The notes under the pieces were generated by a model. The model made no database searches, had not been told where the DNA came from, and saw only the letters and a list, made by a program, of their open reading frames with translations. Shown piece after piece: positions 48,980 through 57,805 of a stretch of DNA of 64,000 bases. Each line of letters opens with the position of its first letter. The first letter of the stretch is position 1. The translations under genes were made by a program, and so were the position numbers. The DNA is from BAIKAL-G1 sp943370385 (GTDB lineage Bacteria; Cyanobacteriota; Cyanobacteriia; PCC-6307; Cyanobiaceae): NCBI GenBank assembly GCA_943370385.1, contig CALRQT020000006.1, positions 1-64,000 on the forward strand, written 5' to 3'.

Positions 48980-51238
48980 TTAGGCCAGGGCTTCCAGGGT
49001 TGGAGTCACCTGGATGACGGATTCCGGGGTCACGGGCTCCAGGGTCACCGCAGCAGCCTTGAGTTCCGGTTGTTTGGAGATTGGACAGCCGAGTTCATGC
49101 ATGAGCCGGTTGGCCTCGCAGGCCTGCTCCTGGCTGGCGCCCCAATGCATCGGCAAAAACACCGTGCCAGGCCGAATCCGTTCGGTCACCAGCACCTGGG
49201 CCGATACGGCCCCGCGCCTGGAGCGCACCTGGCCAAGGGCGCCATCGACCAGACCATGGCGTGCTGCGTCGGCGGGATTCACCTCCAGCAGGGGCACCGG
49301 GTGGCGCTGCAGGATCCGTTCGACATGGGCCGTGCGGGTCATCGTGTGCCAGTGGCCCAGGTAGCGGCCCACCGTGAGCACCAGGGGGAACTGGTCGCAG
49401 GGTGGTTCGGCCAGGCCCAGGGGTTGCTCGGCGACCAGTTGGGCCCGGCCCGTGGGGGTCGGAAAGCGGCGATCGCCATAGAGACGGGCTTGGCCGGCGC
49501 CTGGGGCGCAGCCCCGGGGGAAGGGCCACTGCTGGGGTCCGTGCTCGGCCAGGAGGCCATGGCTGAGGCCGCTGAGATCGCAGACCCTGCCTGCCGTGAG
49601 GGCGCTGAACTCCTGCCAGACCGCCGCCGCCGAGTCGAAACGGAACTGGCTGACAAAGCCCAACCGCCGGCCCAGCTCGGCGAAGATCTCCCAGTCGCCG
49701 CGGGCTTCCCCGGGGGGCTGACGAAAGGCGGGGCAGAGGGTGATGCGTCGCTCCGAATTGGTCATCACTCCCGCCTTTTCACTCCACTGGGCCGCCGGCA
49801 GCAGCAGGTGGGCCACCGCTGCCGTTTCGGTGCCGGCGTAGGCCTCGCTGAGCACCACCAGGGGGCAGTTTTGGGCGGCGGCCCGCACCCGATCCAGCCA
49901 GGGCAGGCTCACCAGCGGGTTGGTGGCCGCCACCCACCACAGGCCAATCTCGCCCCGCTCCATCGCCTCCACCTGCTGCCACACCGCCAGCCCCGGCTCG
50001 GCCGCGATCGCCCCGGGGGCCAAGCCCCAGTGGCGCTCCACTTCGGCCCGGTGCGCCGGGTTGGCGATGGCGCGATAGCCCGGAAGCAGCTGGGCCAGGC
50101 CCCCCGCTTCGCGGCCGCCCATGGCATTGGGCTGGCCCGTCAGGGAAAAGGGCCCGGCCCCCGGTCGGGCGATCTGGCCGCTGACCAGGTGCAGGTTGAT
50201 GATGCCGCCCACGGTGGCGGTGCCTTCGCGGCTCTGGTTCACCCCCATCGACCAGAGGCTGAGCACGGCCGTGCTGTGCGCCCAGAGTTGGGCCAGCTGC
50301 TCGAGTTGGGGGATCGCAATGCCACAGAGGGCGCTCACCCGCTCCGGGGTCCAGGCCTGCCAGAGCGTGTCCAGGGCCGCAAATCCTTCCGTGTGCTGAT
50401 CAACGAAGGCGCGATCGATGGCCCCCTGGCGCAGCAGCAGATGGCCGATGCCATGCAGTAACGCTAAATCGGTGCCGGGACGAATCGCCAGGTGCAGGTC
50501 GGCGGCGTCGCTGGTGGCGGTGGCGCGGGGATCGACCACGACGATCTGCAGGGCTTCTTTGGCCTTGCGCTTGCGTTTGAGCAGGCGTTGAAACAGCACC
50601 GGATGGCAGTCGGCCGTGTTGGTGCCAATCAGCACCACCAGATCGGCCAGATCGAGATCGTCGTAACAGCAGGGAGGACCATCGGAGCCCAGGCTGCGGG
50701 CGTATCCCGACACCGCCGAACTCATGCAGAGCCGGGAATTGGCATCAAAGTTGTTACTGCCCAGGGCCCCTTTAAACAGCTTGTTGGCGACGTAGTAATC
50801 CTCGGTGAGGAACTGGCCCGAGCCATACATGGCCAGCCCCGAGGGGCCCTGGCGGGCGAGGGTCTGCTGAATTTGATGAATCAGAATCGTGAAGGCCTGC
50901 TCCCAGTCGATCGGGCGAAAGGGTTGGTCGAGCCGCTCGCGCCATTGGGGTTGGACCAGGCGGTTGTGGTCGAGGGTTTCGGCCACCGTGGCCCCCTTGA
51001 TGCACACCTGGCCCAGGGAGGAGGGGTGCTGGCGATCGCCCCGAACCATCCAGCTTGGGGGGCTGGCCTCGGGCTTTGGGCCCGGTTCGCCAGGTTTGAG
51101 CTCCAGGCCGCAACCCACGCCGCAGTAAGGACATTGGGCCCGGGCGGCCCCGGGAAGGACTCCGGGGGCGGAGGCAGCGTCGGAGTCGGCAACCGGCGGC
51201 ATCGGGGCGGCGGCCGGGGGCCGGGGTAGGCCCCCCAT
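48980..51238 (-). CDS. narB: Assimilatory (ferredoxin-type) nitrate reductase
   Basis: Molybdopterin-guanine-dinucleotide and [4Fe-4S] enzyme reducing nitrate to nitrite. The N-terminal cluster is AQCPYCGVGCGLEL with a distal Cys in QVCIKGATVAE. Further landmarks are MYGSGQFLTEDYYVANKLFK, NNFDANSRLCMSSAVSGYAR, WSMGVNQSREGTATVGGIIN and GVMTNSERRITL. From ATG 51238 it has 752 residues, slightly long because the first 33 residues before the cluster are Pro/Ala-rich; ATG at 51202 or 51325 are alternatives, none with a clear Shine-Dalgarno. It is convergent with the Crp-type gene (gap of 8 bases) and divergent from mobA. Confidence 0.95.
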   Translation of the reverse strand: MGGLPRPPAAAPMPPVADSDAASAPGVLPGAARAQCPYCGVGCGLELKPGEPGPKPEASPPSWMVRGDRQHPSSLGQVCIKGATVAETLDHNRLVQPQWRERLDQPFRPIDWEQAFTILIHQIQQTLARQGPSGLAMYGSGQFLTEDYYVANKLFKGALGSNNFDANSRLCMSSAVSGYARSLGSDGPPCCYDDLDLADLVVLIGTNTADCHPVLFQRLLKRKRKAKEALQIVVVDPRATATSDAADLHLAIRPGTDLALLHGIGHLLLRQGAIDRAFVDQHTEGFAALDTLWQAWTPERVSALCGIAIPQLEQLAQLWAHSTAVLSLWSMGVNQSREGTATVGGIINLHLVSGQIARPGAGPFSLTGQPNAMGGREAGGLAQLLPGYRAIANPAHRAEVERHWGLAPGAIAAEPGLAVWQQVEAMERGEIGLWWVAATNPLVSLPWLDRVRAAAQNCPLVVLSEAYAGTETAAVAHLLLPAAQWSEKAGVMTNSERRITLCPAFRQPPGEARGDWEIFAELGRRLGFVSQFRFDSAAAVWQEFSALTAGRVCDLSGLSHGLLAEHGPQQWPFPRGCAPGAGQARLYGDRRFPTPTGRAQLVAEQPLGLAEPPCDQFPLVLTVGRYLGHWHTMTRTAHVERILQRHPVPLLEVNPADAARHGLVDGALGQVRSRRGAVSAQVLVTERIRPGTVFLPMHWGASQEQACEANRLMHELGCPISKQPELKAAAVTLEPVTPESVIQVTPTLEALA

Positions 51239-51364
51239 TCGATCAAGGGCAGCGGGGCCCGATTGGTAGCGGTTGCCACCAAGGCCCGGGCCCCCGGCAA
51301 CCGAGGGTTCGGCCACGGGCCCCATCAAGCTTGGGTGCCAGGTCCGCCCCTTCCAGACGCCCTG

Positions 51365-51982
51365 ATGCCGACCCTGCCCAGGCCCCTGAGGCCCTGCCTG
51401 CTCAGTGGCGGTGACAGCCGGCGCATGGGCCAGGACAAGGCCCTGTTGCCCCATCCCGAGGGGGGCAGCTGGCTGGAGCGCCAATTGCGTCTGCTGGGCA
51501 CCCTGGGGGAACCGGTCACCCTCCTGACCCGGCACAGCAGCCACCTAGAGCTGGCGGCAGAGTTGAACAGCCAGGGTCAGCTAAGGATTCACCCAGTTCC
51601 TGAGCAGGCTCCCCAGCAGGGGCCCTTGCTAGCCCTGCATCGCTTGTTTGAACGCAACCCAGGCTGCCAGCTGCTGCTTTGCCCCGTGGATATGCCTTGG
51701 CTAGGGGAAGCGTCGCTGCGATTCCTGCTGCAGGCAGGTGCCCAGCAGCCGCACATCGTGCTGGCCCACGATGGCGCCCGTGCCCAGCCCTTACTCGGGA
51801 TCTATCCCGCCACGGCCCAGCGCCGCAGCGATCTGCGGCGTTTTCTGGACTCTGGTGAACGGCGGCTGCAAACCTGGCTTGCGCAGGAGCGGCCCCATCA
51901 GATTGAACTGCCGGCCGATCAACTTAGGAATTGCAACGATCCAGCGGACTGGGCTGGGCTGGGAGTGGGAATGCCGCGATGA
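51365..51982 (+). CDS. mobA: Molybdenum cofactor guanylyltransferase
   Basis: Attaches GMP to molybdopterin to give the guanine dinucleotide cofactor that NarB needs. The 205-residue protein has the nucleotidyltransferase N terminus CLLSGGDSRRMGQDKALLPH (LSGGxSxRMGxDK) and the Asp-containing LLLCPVDMPWLGEASLRFLL, then ELPADQLRNCNDPADWAG, which resembles the conserved N-x-N-T/D-P-E/D ending. Start is ATG at 51365, 127 bases from narB on the opposite strand. Confidence 0.93.
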   Translation: MPTLPRPLRPCLLSGGDSRRMGQDKALLPHPEGGSWLERQLRLLGTLGEPVTLLTRHSSHLELAAELNSQGQLRIHPVPEQAPQQGPLLALHRLFERNPGCQLLLCPVDMPWLGEASLRFLLQAGAQQPHIVLAHDGARAQPLLGIYPATAQRRSDLRRFLDSGERRLQTWLAQERPHQIELPADQLRNCNDPADWAGLGVGMPR

Positions 51983-52141
51983 ATTCTAGGTAAAGGGTTT
52001 GACCTCGATGGATCGATTGCCTCGGTCGTTCTTTCTGGAATGCGAGCGTTTGGGGCTATGGATTGCCTGCTTGGTAAGGCTTTGACGAAGACTTTGCAGG
52101 CGAGTGAATCACTCCCGCAATCGATTAGATTTCCCGGCAGA
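51983..52141 (+). other. Gap upstream of moaA
   Basis: A 159-base spacer between mobA and moaA. It contains GTAAAGGGTTTGAC at 51990-52003 (one mismatch to the NtcA box) but no TAN3T -10 at the expected spacing. The region is more AT-rich than the genes, consistent with a promoter. Confidence 0.3.
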
Positions 52142-53188
52142 ATGAGTTCCTTTCTGCAACCCGATCGCCCCCTGGATCAACACCAACGGCCCCTGGGGGT
52201 TCTGCGGCTGTCCCTGACAGCCCGCTGCAACTTTGCCTGTCCCTATTGCCTTCCCGATGGCCAGGAGCCCGATGGCGTGTTGACCCTGAAGGAGCGGCTT
52301 GCGGTGGTTGGGGCCGCCGTGGGCCAGGGGGTGACCAGCCTGCGCCTCACGGGCGGGGAGCCCCTGCTCAACCGCGAGTTGGAGGACCTGATTGAGGCCG
52401 TGCAGCCCCTGCGCGACCAGGGGCTTCGCGAGATCGCCCTCACCAGTAATGGCAGCCTGCTGGACCGGGCCCGGGCCCAGGCCCTCAGACGAGCCGGGCT
52501 CGATCGGCTCACCCTCAGCCTCGACGGCACCACCGCAGAAAGCGTGGCCCAGATGGCCGGGCTTGGGGATCGAGCCAGGGGTGAGCAGGCCCTCAAGCGG
52601 ATTCTGGCCGCGATCGACCATGCCAAGGCAGCCGGTTTCGATCCGGCTGGCGCTGCCCTCAAGCTCAACGCCGTGATTGTGAGCGGACGCAATGACGACC
52701 AGCTGCTGCCCCTGGCCCAGCTGGCCCGCCAGCAGGGGGTGGAACTGCGCCTGATTGAGGCCATGGACGTGGGCACGCGCAATGGTTGGAGTCCGGCTGA
52801 TGTGATGCCGGCCGCCGAGATGGTTCATCAGGTTGGCCAACGCTGGCCCCTAGAGCCCCTGGGCAGGACGCCCCATGGCACGGCCCAGCGTTGGCGCTAT
52901 GGCGACGGCCAGGGTGTGTTGGCGGTGGTGGCCTCGATCAGTGCCCCGTTCTGTGGGGATTGCAATCGCCTGCGGATCACGGCCGATGGCCAGGCTTATA
53001 CCTGCCTGTTTGCCTCCCAAGGAACGGACCTACGCCCCTGGTTGCGGCCTGTCCCCAATCCAAGCGGCCTCAGCTTTGCCCTGGGTCGGCTCTGGAGCCA
53101 GCGGCAGGATCGATATAGTGAAGAACGGCAGATTGAAATTCCATCCGTCGCAAGATCGGCTGCCGAAATGGCCTATTTGGGCGGTTAA
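52142..53188 (+). CDS. moaA: GTP 3',8-cyclase MoaA
   Basis: Radical-SAM enzyme for the first step of molybdopterin synthesis; 348 residues. The N-terminal [4Fe-4S] site is C29-x3-C33-x2-C36 in RCNFACPYCLP. LRLTGGEPLLNRELEDLI and LNAVIVSGRNDDQLLPL follow. The C-terminal cluster has CGDCNRLRITADGQAYTCLF, and the C-terminal Gly-Gly needed for activity is present (MAYLGG). Start is ATG at 52142, where homology begins. It is convergent with modBC. Confidence 0.95.
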   Translation: MSSFLQPDRPLDQHQRPLGVLRLSLTARCNFACPYCLPDGQEPDGVLTLKERLAVVGAAVGQGVTSLRLTGGEPLLNRELEDLIEAVQPLRDQGLREIALTSNGSLLDRARAQALRRAGLDRLTLSLDGTTAESVAQMAGLGDRARGEQALKRILAAIDHAKAAGFDPAGAALKLNAVIVSGRNDDQLLPLAQLARQQGVELRLIEAMDVGTRNGWSPADVMPAAEMVHQVGQRWPLEPLGRTPHGTAQRWRYGDGQGVLAVVASISAPFCGDCNRLRITADGQAYTCLFASQGTDLRPWLRPVPNPSGLSFALGRLWSQRQDRYSEERQIEIPSVARSAAEMAYLGG

Positions 53189-53224
53189 AGGTGGCTGGCT
53201 TAGATCTATTTAGGACAGTGAGCT

Positions 53225-55129
53225 CTACCGGGTCTTCCCTGAACTGCAATGCAGCATCATCAGCTGCTTCACTGGTAACTGCAGCACCCAGGGTTGGCGA
53301 CGATCGCAAAGCTGCTGCCATTCAGTGCGGCGCACTTCCACCTGGATGGGCTGCTGGTTGGGTCCCGGGCGGTCGGATGGCACCACATAGGCACTCACCT
53401 GGAAGGGCCCCTCACTCACCTTGACCAATTGGCACAGCCATTGATTGCTGGCTAAGGGCTGGTGGATCTGCTCGGCAGCAACCAGTTTCAAATGGTTGGC
53501 GCGGATGCCCACATGGCTGATTGCGGCATCAACCGGCTCCTGGCGCTGGATCTCGAGCTGCCAATCCAGGGCCCAGAGCCGGGTGGGCGAGAGCTGGCGA
53601 ATCCGGGAAAAGTTCTTGCAGCCGCTCAGGCGCGCCACCACTAGGTCCCGGGGTTGGTCAAACACCTCATGGTTGGGCCCATGGGCTAGCAGTTTTCCCT
53701 GGTCAATCACCAGCAGGTCGTCGCTGAGCCGGTAGGCCTCCTCCAGGTCGTGGGTCACCAGCAAGGCCGGCACCTGGCAATCCTGCAGCAGGTCGGCCAG
53801 TTGTTGCTGCAATTGGCGGCGCAGGTAGGTGTCCTGGGCGGAGAAGGGTTCATCGAGCAGGAGTAAATCGGGTTCGCTGGCCAGGGCCCGGGCCAGGGCG
53901 ATGCGTTGTTGCTGGCCGCCGGAGAGTTGGCTGGGATAGCGATGGCCAAGTTCGCGAAGCCCTACCCGCTCGAGTTGGTGTCTGACCCGCTCCTGTCGCT
54001 GTTCGGGGGGCAACGTTGACAAAGAAAATCCCACGTTCTCCGCCACATTGAGGTGGGGAAACAGAGCGTAGTGCTGCACGACCAGGCCGATGCGCCGCCT
54101 TTGCAACGGCAGGTTGACCTTGCTTTCGCTGTCAAATAGCACCCGGCCGTTGAGTTCAATCCGACCCCGTTCCGGTGTTTCTAGCCCGGCCAGGTAGCGC
54201 AGCAGCTGACTTTTGCCGGCCCCGGAAGCCCCGAGGATGCCGAGCCTGCGGCTGGAGCTGCTGAAAGCCAATTGCAGGGCAAAGGGACCCAGCTGGTGAT
54301 CCAGGTCCACCTTGAGCAAAAAGGGGCTCATCGGGCCCCTTTGGTGGTTCCTGCAGCTGCTGTCCTGGCTGCCAAGGGGGCTGGCTTGGCGCCGCAACGT
54401 CCAGGCCAGGCGGCCCAGGCGCCGGCCCACCCCCCTGAGCCGTTTTCGGCCGGGCTGACGCCGATTCGCCCGAGTTTCAACCAGCTGCATCACCAGCAGG
54501 CAACAGCCATTGAGCAGCAGCACCAGCAGGGTCCAAAACCAGGCCGGGCCCGTCTCACCGGCATCCACCGCGGCGAAGATTGCCAGGGGCAAGGTTTGGG
54601 TTTGGCCGGGGATGTTGCCCGCCAGCATCAAGGTGGTGCCGAATTCCCCTAGGGCCCGGGCAAAACTGAGGCTCACCCCGGCTACCAGGCCCGGCATGGC
54701 CAGGGGCAGGATGATCTGGCGCAGAATTCGCCCCTCACTGGCCCCCAGGCTGCGGGCCACCTGGGGCAGGGATTCATCGATCTGCTCAAGAGACGCCAGT
54801 GCGGAGCGCACCATCAGCGGGAAGGCCGCCACCACCGAGCTCAACACCGTGGCCTGCCAGCTGAAGACGATCTCAAAGCCAAAGCGGTTGAGTAGGCCGC
54901 CAATCGGCCCGTAGCGGCCCAACAGTTGCAACAGGATGAAGCCCACCACCGTGGGCGGCAGCACTAGGGGCGAGAGCACAGCGAGTTCGGCCAGGCCCCG
55001 CTGCCAGCCCCGCAACTGACGCAAACACCTGGCACTGGCAAAGCCCAGGGGCGCCACCAGCAGCACCGCCAGGCTGGCGCTGCGCAGGGACAGCCACAGG
55101 GGAGAGAGCTCGGGGCTGGCCCCGTTCAT
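53225..55129 (-). CDS. modB: Fused molybdate ABC transporter permease/ATPase ModBC
   Basis: A 634-residue fusion. The N-terminal part (about 1-230) is the ModB permease: LAVLSPLVLPPTVVGFILLQ, RSLGASEGRILRQIILPLAM and RALGEFGTTLMLAGNIPGQT. A basic linker follows. The C-terminal part (from about 270) is the ModC ATPase: GILGASGAGKSQLLRYLAG (an S-Q variant at the end of Walker A), signature QLSGGQQQRIALARAL and LLLLDEPFSAQDTYLRR, with a TOBE-like tail. ModBC fusions are known in cyanobacteria. Its ATG overlaps the modA stop by four bases. Confidence 0.93.
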   Translation of the reverse strand: MNGASPELSPLWLSLRSASLAVLLVAPLGFASARCLRQLRGWQRGLAELAVLSPLVLPPTVVGFILLQLLGRYGPIGGLLNRFGFEIVFSWQATVLSSVVAAFPLMVRSALASLEQIDESLPQVARSLGASEGRILRQIILPLAMPGLVAGVSLSFARALGEFGTTLMLAGNIPGQTQTLPLAIFAAVDAGETGPAWFWTLLVLLLNGCCLLVMQLVETRANRRQPGRKRLRGVGRRLGRLAWTLRRQASPLGSQDSSCRNHQRGPMSPFLLKVDLDHQLGPFALQLAFSSSSRRLGILGASGAGKSQLLRYLAGLETPERGRIELNGRVLFDSESKVNLPLQRRRIGLVVQHYALFPHLNVAENVGFSLSTLPPEQRQERVRHQLERVGLRELGHRYPSQLSGGQQQRIALARALASEPDLLLLDEPFSAQDTYLRRQLQQQLADLLQDCQVPALLVTHDLEEAYRLSDDLLVIDQGKLLAHGPNHEVFDQPRDLVVARLSGCKNFSRIRQLSPTRLWALDWQLEIQRQEPVDAAISHVGIRANHLKLVAAEQIHQPLASNQWLCQLVKVSEGPFQVSAYVVPSDRPGPNQQPIQVEVRRTEWQQLCDRRQPWVLQLPVKQLMMLHCSSGKTR

Positions 55130-55965
55130 CGCTTCGCCGCCGCGGGTAGGGGCAGCAGGCCATGGCGGCGGAACACCTGGCTCGCCTGGGCCGTGGTGAG
55201 GCTGCCCAGGTAGGCGCTGGCCAATTTCGCTTGGCGGCTAGCGGTGATCACGGCGGCGCTATAGCGAATCGGTGCGTGGCTGGCTTCGGGGGCGCCAGCG
55301 ACAATGCGCAGATTGGGCACATTGTGGGCATCGCTTTTGTAAACAATGCCAGCATCCACATGGCCTGCGGCTACGGCATTGGCCACGGCCCGAGCCGAGC
55401 CCAGGGGCACTAATTTAGCCTTCACCGCTTCACTGAGGCCGTAGTAGGCCAGGGTCTGGCGGCCATAGTCGCCGGCGGGCACGCTGTCATCGCCGATGGC
55501 GATGCGACGGATGGCCATGCTGTCCAGTCCCTGGAACCGCAGGGCGTGCAGGGGCGAGCGGGAGGGCACCACCAGCACCAGCTGGTTGCCCGCGATCACC
55601 CGGCGACTGCCGGCCACCAGCAGGCCAGCTTTCTCGAGCCGGTCCATCTGCTTGTCGCCTGCCGACACGAAGACATCGATCGGGGCCCCTTTTTGGATCT
55701 GCTGTTGCAACACGCCTGAAGCGGCGAAGTGAAAGGTGGGCGCTATCTTTTGGGCGGCCGCGAAACTAGGGGCCAGGGTGTTGAGTTGTTCTCTCAGGCT
55801 GATGGCCGCCCCCACTAGCAGGGGCTTGTTGGCTTCGGCGGCCTGGACCGGGCGGCTCCCCATGGTTCCCAGGCTGGCTAGCAGAGAGCCGCAAGTGAGC
55901 ACCTGCAAGCAGATGGAGGAGACTCCCTGAGAGCTGTGCGGCAAAAACGCAACCCTAGCCGTCAT
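55126..55965 (-). CDS. modA: Molybdate ABC transporter substrate-binding protein ModA
   Basis: Periplasmic molybdate receptor, 279 residues. The N terminus is a Sec signal-like stretch (ICLQVLTCGSLLASLGTM, ending near PVQAAEA). Mature landmarks are LLVGAAISLREQLNTLAPSF, FHFAASGVLQQQIQKGAPID, VFVSAGDKQMDRLEKAGL, IAIGDDSVPAGDYGRQTL and AGHVDAGIVYKSDA. The final residues contain SLTTAQASQVFRRHGLLPL. It starts the modA-modBC pair, translationally coupled, supplying molybdate for NarB. Confidence 0.95.
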   Translation of the reverse strand: MTARVAFLPHSSQGVSSICLQVLTCGSLLASLGTMGSRPVQAAEANKPLLVGAAISLREQLNTLAPSFAAAQKIAPTFHFAASGVLQQQIQKGAPIDVFVSAGDKQMDRLEKAGLLVAGSRRVIAGNQLVLVVPSRSPLHALRFQGLDSMAIRRIAIGDDSVPAGDYGRQTLAYYGLSEAVKAKLVPLGSARAVANAVAAGHVDAGIVYKSDAHNVPNLRIVAGAPEASHAPIRYSAAVITASRQAKLASAYLGSLTTAQASQVFRRHGLLPLPAAAKR

Positions 55966-56433
55966 TGTGAGTTAGATGGGTAGGCAAACGGGCCGCTTGT
56001 TTTCTGAGATCTTAAAACCCTTTGCCTGAATCGTGGGCCGTTTGCTGTGAATAGCAAGTCTGGTTTAGATTCACGGAAATCTTGATGGGTTGGTTTCTGT
56101 GAAGTAGGGTGCTCCTGGGACAAGATCGATGCTGGATCCATGTCAAGAGGTGTGCTGAATTTAGGCAATTATTGGCTGCGAAGAAGTGTCTGTTGTGATC
56201 ACAGTTAATGCCTGAAATTTGTCCCTGATTGGCTTGAGAGGGTCTTCGGAAAATCGTTAGGGGACAGATCGCTTCGTGCCCGAGGAGATTATTCTAATGA
56301 CCCTGCTGATAAGCTTCCTAGGGATGTTCGGGCTTTTCTAGGGCGGTAGTTGCTGCTCGGGCTGTAAATATATTTCTGGAAGCTGTTCAAATACAACACA
56401 AATCTTTTGGTTGGGGCCAAGCTGTTTTTTGGC
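55966..56433 (-). promoter_or_regulatory. modA upstream region
   Basis: A 468-base AT-richer gap between the modA start and the moaB stop. It contains the inverted repeat GTGAAT-N16-ATTCAC (56047-56074), about 80-110 bases upstream of the modA ATG and so placed like an operator, and a TGTGATCACA palindrome (56194-56203). No gene, riboswitch or NtcA box is recognised. Confidence 0.35.
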
Positions 56434-56934
56434 TCATACTTCTAGAAGCCTGGGAAGTAATTGCACCAGATTGCAGGGTTTGGTTGTGGCGTCGAGCTGG
56501 GCGGCGATCAAGCGATCCCAGGCGGTTTGCACCGCATCGAGGGAGCCGGGCAACACGAAAATCACCGTTCCATTGGCAACGCCGGCCAGGCAGCGGCTTT
56601 GCAAGCTGCTGGTGCCGATCGTTTCAAAGGAGAGCACCCGAAACAGCTCCCCAAAGCCGTCGATTGTTTTGTCGAGCAGGGGGGCCACCGCCTCCGGGGT
56701 GCCGTCGCGGCCGGTGAGGCCCGTGCCTCCTGAGCTGATCACCACCTGGACGGCGGGATCGGCAATCCATTGGCTCACGACCGCCCGAATGCGGTAGCGG
56801 TCGTCAGGCACTAGGGCCCGGTCGATCAGCCGATGGCCGGCTGTGCTGAGTCGTCCTGCGAGGGCCTCGCCGCTGCGATCCTCCGCCAAGGTGCGGGTAT
56901 CGGACACGGTCAGCAGGGCAATCGCAAGACTCAT
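56434..56934 (-). CDS. moaB: Molybdenum cofactor biosynthesis protein MoaB/Mog family
   Basis: A 166-residue molybdopterin-binding domain protein that adenylylates or presents molybdopterin. Typical sequence includes IALLTVSDTRTLAEDRSGEA, IRAVVSQWIADPAVQVVISS, GGTGLTGRDGTPEAVAPLLD and FVLPGSLDAVQTAWDRLI. The GGTGLTGRD motif is diagnostic of the MoaB/MogA group. It is divergent from moaD, with 56 bases between starts. Confidence 0.93.
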   Translation of the reverse strand: MSLAIALLTVSDTRTLAEDRSGEALAGRLSTAGHRLIDRALVPDDRYRIRAVVSQWIADPAVQVVISSGGTGLTGRDGTPEAVAPLLDKTIDGFGELFRVLSFETIGTSSLQSRCLAGVANGTVIFVLPGSLDAVQTAWDRLIAAQLDATTKPCNLVQLLPRLLEV

Positions 56935-56990
56935 GAACCGACGGGCCTTGGCTCAATTTTTTAGAGTAAACGGCTTGCACACCAGGTCCC

Positions 56991-57311
56991 ATGGCTGACC
57001 CAGACCCGGGCCTGGAACCCAGGGGCCTTGAGATCACGCTGTCGGTGAAATTGTTTGCAGGCCTGCGCGAGCAAGCCGGCTGGGGTGAGCGCCTGGTCAC
57101 CCTGGCGACCGGCTCTGGTGCGACCCCCCGACGGCTTTGGCAGATCCTGCAGATCGGCAAGGGCCTTGATCAGCAGGCGGCTTTGCGGGCTGGCCCCATG
57201 CCCCTACCCGAATCCGTGCGGGTGGCGGTGAACCAATGTTTTGCCGTGGACGATCAGCCCCTTAGCGACGGCGATGAGGTGGCCTTTCTCCCTGCGATCA
57301 GCGGAGGCTGA
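56991..57311 (+). CDS. moaD: Molybdopterin synthase small subunit MoaD
   Basis: Ubiquitin-like sulfur carrier; 106 residues. The C-terminal Gly-Gly (AFLPAISGG) needed for thiocarboxylation is present, preceded by VAVNQCFAVDDQPLSDGDEV. The fold core begins LSVKLFAGLREQAGW. It is longer than most MoaD proteins (about 80), with an N-terminal extension and an inserted loop. moaE begins five bases after its stop, giving both subunits of the synthase together. Confidence 0.92.
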   Translation: MADPDPGLEPRGLEITLSVKLFAGLREQAGWGERLVTLATGSGATPRRLWQILQIGKGLDQQAALRAGPMPLPESVRVAVNQCFAVDDQPLSDGDEVAFLPAISGG

Positions 57312-57316
57312 GGGCC

Positions 57317-57757
57317 ATGACCCACCTGCAGGTGCGGCTGCACCCGGCCCGCTTTGATCCCCTCGCCAGCCTGGTTGCCTGGGAGCGCCAAGGCCCGGGA
57401 CAGGCTGCGGCGGCCACCCACTTCATCGGTCGGGTGCGGGTTAGCAGCGCCAATGGCCAACCCCTGGAAGCCCTCGAGCTGGAGCACTATCCCGGCATGA
57501 CCGAGCGCCAGCTGGAGCGGCTGGCGACCGACCTTGGTGCGCGCCACGGGGTGGAGGCCGTGCTGGTGGAGCACCGCATCGGCCGGGTGTTGCCGGGGGA
57601 GGCGATCGTGCTGGTGGCCGTGGCCGCCGATCGGCGCGGCCCCGCCCAACGCTGCTGCCAGGAGTTGCTGGAAGCGCTCAAGCACGACGCCCCTTTTTGG
57701 AAGCGGGAATGGAGTGGCGGCGAGGGCACCTGGATCACGGGGAATACGCCCCTCTGA
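57317..57757 (+). CDS. moaE: Molybdopterin synthase catalytic subunit MoaE
   Basis: Catalytic subunit that uses the MoaD thiocarboxylate to form the dithiolene; 146 residues. Landmarks are AATHFIGRVRVSSANGQPLE, ALELEHYPGMTERQLERLA, VEHRIGRVLPGEAIVLVAVA and the C-terminal APFWKREWSGGEGTWI, with its active-site Lys/Arg context KREW. It is coupled behind moaD and convergent with moeA. Confidence 0.95.
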   Translation: MTHLQVRLHPARFDPLASLVAWERQGPGQAAAATHFIGRVRVSSANGQPLEALELEHYPGMTERQLERLATDLGARHGVEAVLVEHRIGRVLPGEAIVLVAVAADRRGPAQRCCQELLEALKHDAPFWKREWSGGEGTWITGNTPL

Positions 57758-57805
57758 GCTCAGGGTCAGTCCACGGCCAGGCCCGCACCAGGGCTGGACT
57801 GCCCT

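Noticed and set aside
51990..52003. NtcA promoter of moaA
   Set aside because: One mismatch and no TAN3T element at the right spacing, so it is kept only as part of a group observation, not as a firm promoter.
56194..56203. TGTGATCACA palindrome as a CRP site
   Set aside because: CRP-type sites have the half sites separated by six bases (TGTGA-N6-TCACA); here the arms are directly joined, so it is only a short palindrome.
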